In this document: piece by piece, positions 61,101-64,000 of the stretch
How the letters are laid out: the number at the start of each line of letters is the position of its first letter
Position numbering within the stretch: position 1 is the stretch's first letter
Source: Parelaphostrongylus tenuis
Lineage: Eukaryota; Nematoda; Chromadorea; Rhabditida; Metastrongylidae
Direction of reading: 5' to 3'
DNA length: 64,000 nucleotides
NCBI GenBank assembly: GCA_019055375.1
Contig: JAHQIW010000291.1
Coordinates: forward strand, 124,001-188,000
The notes under the pieces: model-generated
Told to the model about the DNA's origin: nothing
Database searches by the model: none
Seen by the model: the letters and a program-made list of their open reading frames with translations, nothing else
Made by a program: the position numbers and the translations under genes

Positions 61101-64000
61101 GATGGCAATGCGATCGTTAGACCTCAGCGATAATCAATTATCTCAGCTCTCGGAAGAACCGCTGATAATCGGTGGTGTGAACAGTATTGACATCGATCTA
61201 AGAGGCAATCCGCTTCATTGTAGTTGTGAGCTACATTGGATAAAGAATCCGGAAATTGTAAGTTCGCCTCTTTTACTGTAGGGTTTGTTTGAGTTAACTT
61301 TGTTTGCCGTAAGATCCACTTCTAACATTCAACCCGTTGGGTACCACTGTGCACTTTTCTGTACACCAATTGCCGCGTCGCGTTTCGGTTTACTGAGGTC
61401 GCCCTACTGTAAGGTGATCATTCCAGTAGAAATAGGTGGTTATTGATAATCTACTTGATTACACACATTCTCATCCTATCTGTTGGATTTTCTACTAACA
61501 TTTCACTATTAATACTTTCACGAGTTTCTACAAATAATTTGTAATTACTTGGTAGCACAAAATTTACAAACATCTCTTACAGCAATATACACAAATACTT
61601 ACGAAAAAGATCAGGAATGTGCAAAAGCATCGTAGGAATATGGATTCCGTGAGCACTGTGCAGTCTAATTTTCGACAAGATTGATTGTTACATTGTTCAT
61701 TAGGAAGTATTGGTGTTTGTCCCTATAATCTACAGTTTATTGGAGTCCATTTATTGATGTTCTATTTTTGAATGATCACATAGCATCCTTAAATGACAAT
61801 AGAAGTTTGGATTTCATTAGGAAACTACGAAGTTATCTTTCGAGCGCGCCCCGCCAACTAGTCGACCGCGCCGCTTGCCGGGCGAATACTCGGCATGGTG
61901 CCCAACGTGTCAGAATCATTCGTAGTTGTTTGGTTATATTTTGATATTGTTAGCTGCAGGTGAAGAGAAAAATGAATGTAATCGGCATCTCTGAAACGTT
62001 TTGCACACATCCTCTCGTCGATAGAACAATCTCACTAGATAAAGTGGACGAAAAAGATCTCCTTTGTGACTATTCACAAGTTGGTTCAGCATGAAAGTAT
62101 ATTTCATCTGTCTTCACATACGCAATCTAAAGCGCGTTTATTTCGTTAGGTATGCGAGCCTGACTGTGTCTGCTGTCAGTTTGGAAATTGTGATTGTAAA
62201 GCTGTGTGCCCTGCAGGATGTGCTTGTTATCGTGATGCTTCATTCGAGACCAACATTGTTCGCTGTGAAAATCTCACGGAAGCAGAGATGCAGGTTTGTT
62301 TGAAAATTTTATGTCATCTCTATATATCTGGAACTTTCCTGTGTCCTATGGGAGAGGAGGAGAGCCGGTAGCGCAATGATTAGAGGTGCTCCGCGCTCAA
62401 GACTAATCTGCCTCCCATCCTTCCGGAGAGGGTAAGGCTGGTCCAGACTGTTTGGAAGGATATCAGTACTGACTCGATACATCGGTAGCCCACCGCGACT
62501 TGATATAAAGGTCAGATATGCATTCAGTCTCCTCAAACGATGCTAGTTCAAATCAAATATATGGTGCATCCCTCAGTGATCCATCGACGCCGAGAGCTTT
62601 ACTCTTTACCTTAACGGGAGGAAAATTCATTTCTGGAAAAGTTTCATCATTTATATACTTGCTGAGAATGAACTGCGAGTAAGTGACAGAAATTTGCAGG
62701 ACTTCACTCCTTCTGCTGTTCCGATATCTGCACTCACGTGTACATCTCAGGAATTTCCTTGCCGGTTTTGAGAAGTCATTCTTTCCTTGCTAGACCACGT
62801 CTTCAATATCTTCATATCAATGCTTCCGGAATCCGTGGGATACAAGCAAAAGCATTCAATACTCTACCCAAACTCAAAGTTAGTTCCTCGTCAAATTTGA
62901 TAATTTCTTTTTATCGTTAACTTATAATCACTTTCTACAGCAACTTTACTTATAATCGGCTCCATTTCAGTTGCTCGACTTATCGGAAAATGATTTGGTT
63001 CGTCTATCGGGAGATGAGTTCCACAAAACTGCAGCTCTTTCCCATCTTTTTCTCAATGGGAACCACCTGCAAACTGTGGAAAGAGGGCTTCTTGATAAGC
63101 TCCCTGCTCTAACTACGGTGGGTTTGAAGTCAATACTGCCAATCCGCATCTTTCCAGGAATTCCATTGTTGAGTAGAGTCGTACTGACAGTGACTTTCCG
63201 AAATGCCAGATACCTTAGTACCTCATCACAATATTCAGTTCATCGTCTGCGGCAAATTTTTCGTTTTTTCTTAGCCATTTCGCTTTTCAGGTGACCCTTC
63301 ACGGTAACAAGTTAACCGATATATCGCCGGCGTTGGCCTCATCTGCCGTGCATTCTCTGTCTTTATCGGGAAACGCATTCCGATGTGACTGTAGTCTGAC
63401 GATTTTTTGCTCCGATGTGGATACACCAAAATCGCGACAAAGTCGTTGACTTCGAGAGATTACTTTGTGTGGAGAACCTGACCGAAGCCTTTCGTAACAA
63501 TGACACGACAGTTCTGTCCGCCTATCCACCAAATGTCGGTCACGACGTTTTCACCATGCCTATGAACGGTAAGATTTTTGATAGAGATTATTCCTTTGTG
63601 TTTTTGTCAGTTATTCTTGTTTCACAGAATTCCTTCGTGACTTCAACCGAACTATATGCGTACCGCTTTCCTCCGGCTTCTTTGGACAAGAACCGCCAAA
63701 ACTCCATTCTGACGATTGTCTTTCTCACTTCATGTTTATTTCTTCTCTGTGCCATGGTATTTCTAGGAGTCACTTTAGTAAGGAAAGCTCACAACGATAT
63801 GAGTCAAAGAAGGTGAGCTCAGCTTAGTTTTGACTTCGTAAAAAACTCTGTCATCCATCAAGGTCATCCTACTGTATAGCTTGCTTAAGTTCCCAAAACT
63901 GCTTGAACGTTTTCTGCAGTCATCCCTTTCCTGATCGAAATTTACTGAAAGTAGCGCTATTTTTAGGTATAAGGCATCATCGTCATTGAACTGTTCATCA
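51342..64000 (+). CDS. tol-1: Toll-like receptor TOL-1, ectodomain, membrane helix and start of tail (3' partial, frameshifted)
   Basis: TOL-1 is the Toll-like receptor of C. elegans, acting in development and in neurons for pathogen avoidance. Exons: 51342-51412, 51928-52126, 53744-53818, 53892-54029, 56264-56528, 57196-57327, 57392-57560, 59193-59329, 59653-59752, 59944-60019, 60143-60281, 60657-60819, 60969-61257, 61960-62079, 62150-62293, 62700-62878, 62971-63117, 63291-63568, 63628-63812, 63967-64000+. All phases fit once six one-base indels are allowed for (about 57468, 57525, 59208, 62734, 63403, 63667). About 1,012 codons precede the window edge. Order: signal peptide, N-cap, LRRs, LRRCT, Toll-type LRRNT, LRRs, LRRCT, helix at about 966-990. 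The doubled cysteine-flanked LRR layout is Toll, not a generic LRR protein. The TIR domain lies outside the window. The family is certain; whether this copy is intact depends on the indels. Confidence 0.92.
51413..51927 (+). other. tol-1 intron 1, pyrimidine-rich
   Basis: Around 500 bases dominated by TTTTCTTTTTCC-type runs, with a GTGAGT donor and a TTTCAG acceptor. A second AG (51904) lies 23 bases upstream of the chosen one; the chosen site is fixed by the CPDG-CDC cysteine motif. The Phe/Leu-rich frame inside is an artefact. Confidence 0.75.
52991..53295. mobile_element. Palindromic MITE, copy P2, with a nested hairpin
   Basis: Ends CTAACCCCTTTGGGACCG and, from the right, GCTAGCCCTTTCGGGTC. 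The outer arms carry CATCTCTAACCCACAGCG-like sequence. The centre (about 53068-53180) holds a second hairpin with arms GTATTATTGTTGTTATTTTC and its near-exact reverse complement, apparently an insertion. Located in tol-1 intron 2. Confidence 0.78.
53744..57327 (+). CDS. tol-1: tol-1 exons 3-6: leucine-rich repeats, first block
   Basis: Exons 53744-53818, 53892-54029, 56264-56528 and 57196-57327 cover residues about 91-293. Repeats are clear: LPVDLLSPLSNLRSLHLYE, VLNVSSNWISALSF, IADFSYNRLENLEENLYALP, QLSLSNNRLSAIHRESLIKC, LELNNNALEVIEDLP, HINLAANHLHVIPASVAVLP and SLNLSHNFID. Junctions are phases 0, 0, 0, 1, 1 with ordinary GT-AG sites. No frame error occurs in these four exons. Intron 4 (54030-56263) is the longest of this block and is filled with repeats. 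Confidence 0.9.
54478..54577 (-). repeat. tRNA-like repeat unit, copy T7
   Basis: The minus strand reads a D-arm-like TGGTCTCGTGGTTAGTTGC, a T-arm GCGGGTTCAAACTCCTGC and the family tail TTTTGCATATCACTCAACAT. The acceptor pairing is partial. Located in tol-1 intron 4; it matches the half copy at 38.77 kb. Confidence 0.62.
54838..55006. mobile_element. Foldback element in tol-1 intron 4
   Basis: The arms 54865-54905 and about 54938-54978 are inverted copies (TTGAACAGCTGACGTTTC then GGATTTCGYCTTYT), and weaker pairing extends out to ACAAGGTKGTT on both sides. The centre is about 54922. The GACGTTTCGGCGGATTTCGC motif links it to the direct repeats at 33.75 and 34.17 kb. Confidence 0.7.
55650..55922. 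mobile_element. Imperfect inverted repeat in tol-1 intron 4
   Basis: The outer about 70 bases on each side pair loosely: TTTGCTGACTGAAGACCCGA with the reverse complement of TCGAAACGTTAGCCAAG, and CTTCTTCAAAGCCGGTGATT with a similar right-arm block. The centre is about 55787. An old foldback copy, adjacent to P3. Confidence 0.5.
55964..56179. mobile_element. Palindromic MITE, copy P3
   Basis: Flanked on both sides by TTAA (55964-55967 and 56176-56179). Ends TTAACCTTTGGGGACCG and, from the right, TTAACTTTTTTCTGGAGCCG. The arms meet near 56071 around CAGCGTGGCCGTTGATAGAC. The TTAA flanks plus CCTTT ends resemble piggyBac-type non-autonomous elements. It ends 84 bp before tol-1 exon 5. Confidence 0.8.
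56759..56948. mobile_element. Palindromic MITE, copy P4
   Basis: Ends CAGCCCCTTCGAGACCATGG and, from the right, CTAACTCTTTCGGGATTACG. The interior has inverted GTCTAGCAGT / ACTGCTAGAC and CAGCGTGCTGCG / CGCAACACGCTG. The most diverged of the four copies; in tol-1 intron 5. Confidence 0.72.
57392..59329 (+). CDS. tol-1: tol-1 exons 7-8: LRRs with three +1 frameshifts
   Basis: Exon 7 (57392-57560) starts VSDVLEFLDLSWNRISVLPN. The LRR then continues only after a one-base shift at about 57468 (LVHLHLESNNISRVEA), and after a second at about 57525 (FELTNYTRLQT). Exon 8 (59193-59329) starts LNIAS and needs a third at about 59208 before RLEQLRDDVFTGLYELNTL. Each extra base lies in a short run (CC, CC, AAA). 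Ignoring them gives stops at once; allowing for them keeps LRR spacing, exon phase and length in order. Intron 7 carries a decayed mariner element. Confidence 0.82.
58402..58948 (+). pseudogene. Decayed, rearranged mariner element in tol-1 intron 7
   Basis: The outer ends are inverted: TTGGGTTAGTGAAAAAGTAA then TTGCGC, and from the right GATTGGTGCAAAAATAATTG. Two further copies of this end type lie inside (58602-58620 and 58757-58790, GTAATTGCGGTTTTGTAATG on the minus strand). Transposase remnants read NISSAF, RLFRRFHKGDLF and IEADPPKTARDIVEEIGVDH, the mariner N-terminal helix-turn-helix region. The catalytic domain is gone. The ends resemble the Hsmar1/bandit subgroup. Confidence 0.78.
59653..61257 (+). 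CDS. tol-1: tol-1 exons 9-13: LRRs and start of first C-terminal cap
   Basis: Exons 59653-59752, 59944-60019, 60143-60281, 60657-60819 and 60969-61257. Repeats include VDLSNNLLTEVPITIGRL, INLSYNKIRKLHQFIF, SIDLSYNELTS, YLNLSHNHISQLFHDS, RIDLSDNRLG, RRLDVSRNRLEFLQW, SLNLSANRLQHIAAATF and SLDLSDNQLSQLSEEP. Exon 13 ends in the LRRCT opening DLRGNPLHCSCELHWIKNPE. The exon 9 acceptor is uncertain: the frame requires TTTCAAG rather than the better-looking ACCAG 11 bases upstream. An alternative is another small indel here. Exon 11 uses the second of two AG sites (60142). Confidence 0.86.
60335..60565 (+). mobile_element. tRNA-derived SINE in tol-1 intron 11
   Basis: The head reads TGTGGCGCAGTGGTTAGAGG with a B-box-like AGGTCGATCCC, then the family body (ACTTATCTGGGAGGAT, CACTGCGAGTCATTGTAAAG). 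The 3' tail is diverged and incomplete after ATTCAATCGCCTCTCACGAT. Same orientation as tol-1. Confidence 0.78.
61258..61959 (+). other. tol-1 intron 13
   Basis: About 700 bases between a GTAAGT donor and a GCTGCAG acceptor. Nothing beyond AT-rich filler and a GC-rich patch (61852-61905) with CGCGCC/GGCGCG-like character is seen. Confidence 0.5.
61960..62293 (+). CDS. tol-1: tol-1 exons 14-15: first LRRCT and Toll-type second LRRNT
   Basis: Exon 14 (61960-62079) supplies the other two cap cysteines (SETFCTHPLVDRTIS ... DLLCDYSQ). Exon 15 (62150-62293) is strikingly cysteine-rich: VCEPDCVCCQFGNCDCKAVC then PAGCACYRDASFETNIVRCE. The CPxGCxCYxD...TNxVxC pattern is the juxtaposed LRRCT-LRRNT pair of Drosophila-type Toll receptors, absent from single-cysteine-cluster receptors. 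Both exons are phase 0 at both ends. Confidence 0.92.
62355..62610 (+). mobile_element. tRNA-derived SINE in tol-1 intron 15
   Basis: The head GGTAGCGCAATGATTAGAGG leads into the family body (GGAAGGATATCAGTACTGAC, ACCGCGACTTGATATAAAGG) and the full tail (GCATTCAGTCTCCTCAAACG ... CGACGCCGAGAGCTTTACTC). The B-box region has been deleted or altered, so it is probably transcriptionally dead. Confidence 0.78.
62700..63568 (+). CDS. tol-1: tol-1 exons 16-18: second LRR block and second C-terminal cap (two frameshifts)
   Basis: Exon 16 (62700-62878) starts DFTPSAVPISA. One base is missing at about 62734 before HVYISGISLPVLRSHSFLA, which then stays in frame. Exon 17 (62971-63117) reads LLDLSENDLVRLSGDEFHKT and LFLNGNHLQTVERGLLDKLP with no error. 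Exon 18 (63291-63568) reads VTLHGNKLTDISPALASSAV and NAFRCDCSLTIF; an extra T in a T6 run (63403-63408) must be skipped to reach MWIHQNRDKVVDFERLLC. Lengths are multiples of the expected phase after correction. Confidence 0.86.
63628..64000 (+). CDS. tol-1: tol-1 exons 19-20: last cap cysteine, transmembrane helix, start of cytoplasmic tail
   Basis: Exon 19 (63628-63812) opens EFLRDFNRTIC, giving the last LRRCT cysteine. One extra base at about 63667 is needed to reach PPASLDKNRQNS and the membrane helix ILTIVFLTSCLFLLCAMVFL plus GVTLV. A basic stop-transfer RKAHNDMSQRR follows. Exon 20 begins after TTTTTAG at 63967 and continues in phase (RYKASSSLNCSS) to the window end. The TIR domain should begin shortly after. 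Confidence 0.88.

Noticed and set aside
63628..63812. Alternative frame of tol-1 exon 19 continuing FFGQEPPKLHSDDCLSHFMF
   Set aside because: It follows directly from the upstream phase but loses the membrane helix; the helix frame joins exon 20 in phase, so a +1 indel is the better explanation.
1..64000. CRISPR arrays, operons, prokaryotic defence systems, viral genes
   Set aside because: The DNA is eukaryotic with spliced genes; I saw no direct-repeat arrays with regular spacers and no viral protein motifs.

Overview
This is eukaryotic DNA from a nematode, most likely a strongylid (hookworm-like) worm. The exons are short (about 70-290 bp) with introns from about 60 bp to 3.6 kb, and the two recognisable genes read as C. 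elegans-type orthologues. The repeats also fit: RTE-type retrotransposon debris, tRNA-derived SINEs, foldback MITEs and mariner fossils whose ends resemble the hookworm bandit/Hsmar1 group. The genus is an inference from these features.

Layout. 1-2,427: gene-free, with purine-rich tracts, a tRNA-like repeat and a long alternating purine-pyrimidine tract. 2,473-8,446 (+): timm-23, five exons, complete, 211 codons, encoding the channel subunit of the mitochondrial inner-membrane presequence translocase. Its 3.6-kb third intron holds two SINEs and a large foldback element. 8,750-51,300: about 42 kb with no gene I can support. It contains a near-perfect palindrome whose arms each carry a tRNA-like unit (10,251-10,603), nested foldback elements (11.2 kb and 16.9-18.1 kb), mariner fossils (11.75, 15.2 and 33.2 kb) and the 3' end of an RTE retrotransposon (14.7 kb, minus strand). 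51,342-64,000 (+): the N-terminal, extracellular and transmembrane part of tol-1, the Toll-like receptor. I place 20 exons; the gene runs off the window just before the TIR domain.

The tol-1 model is signal peptide, cysteine cap, first LRR block, LRRCT, Toll-type second LRRNT, second LRR block, second LRRCT, one membrane helix, and the start of the cytoplasmic tail (about 1,012 codons in the window). The reading frame is interrupted by six single-base indels (five +1, one -1) in exons 7, 8, 16, 18 and 19. There is no base-substitution stop codon and no lost splice site, which points to assembly or consensus errors more than to gene death. One intron appears to use a GC donor. The tol-1 locus also carries four copies of a palindromic MITE family that I do not see elsewhere in the window.

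The two genes have unrelated jobs (mitochondrial import; innate and developmental signalling). Their linkage is consistent with my recollection that both C. elegans orthologues lie on chromosome I. I found no convincing new multi-gene system. The most unusual structures are the tRNA-arm palindrome, the frameshift pattern in tol-1 and the locus-restricted palindromes.
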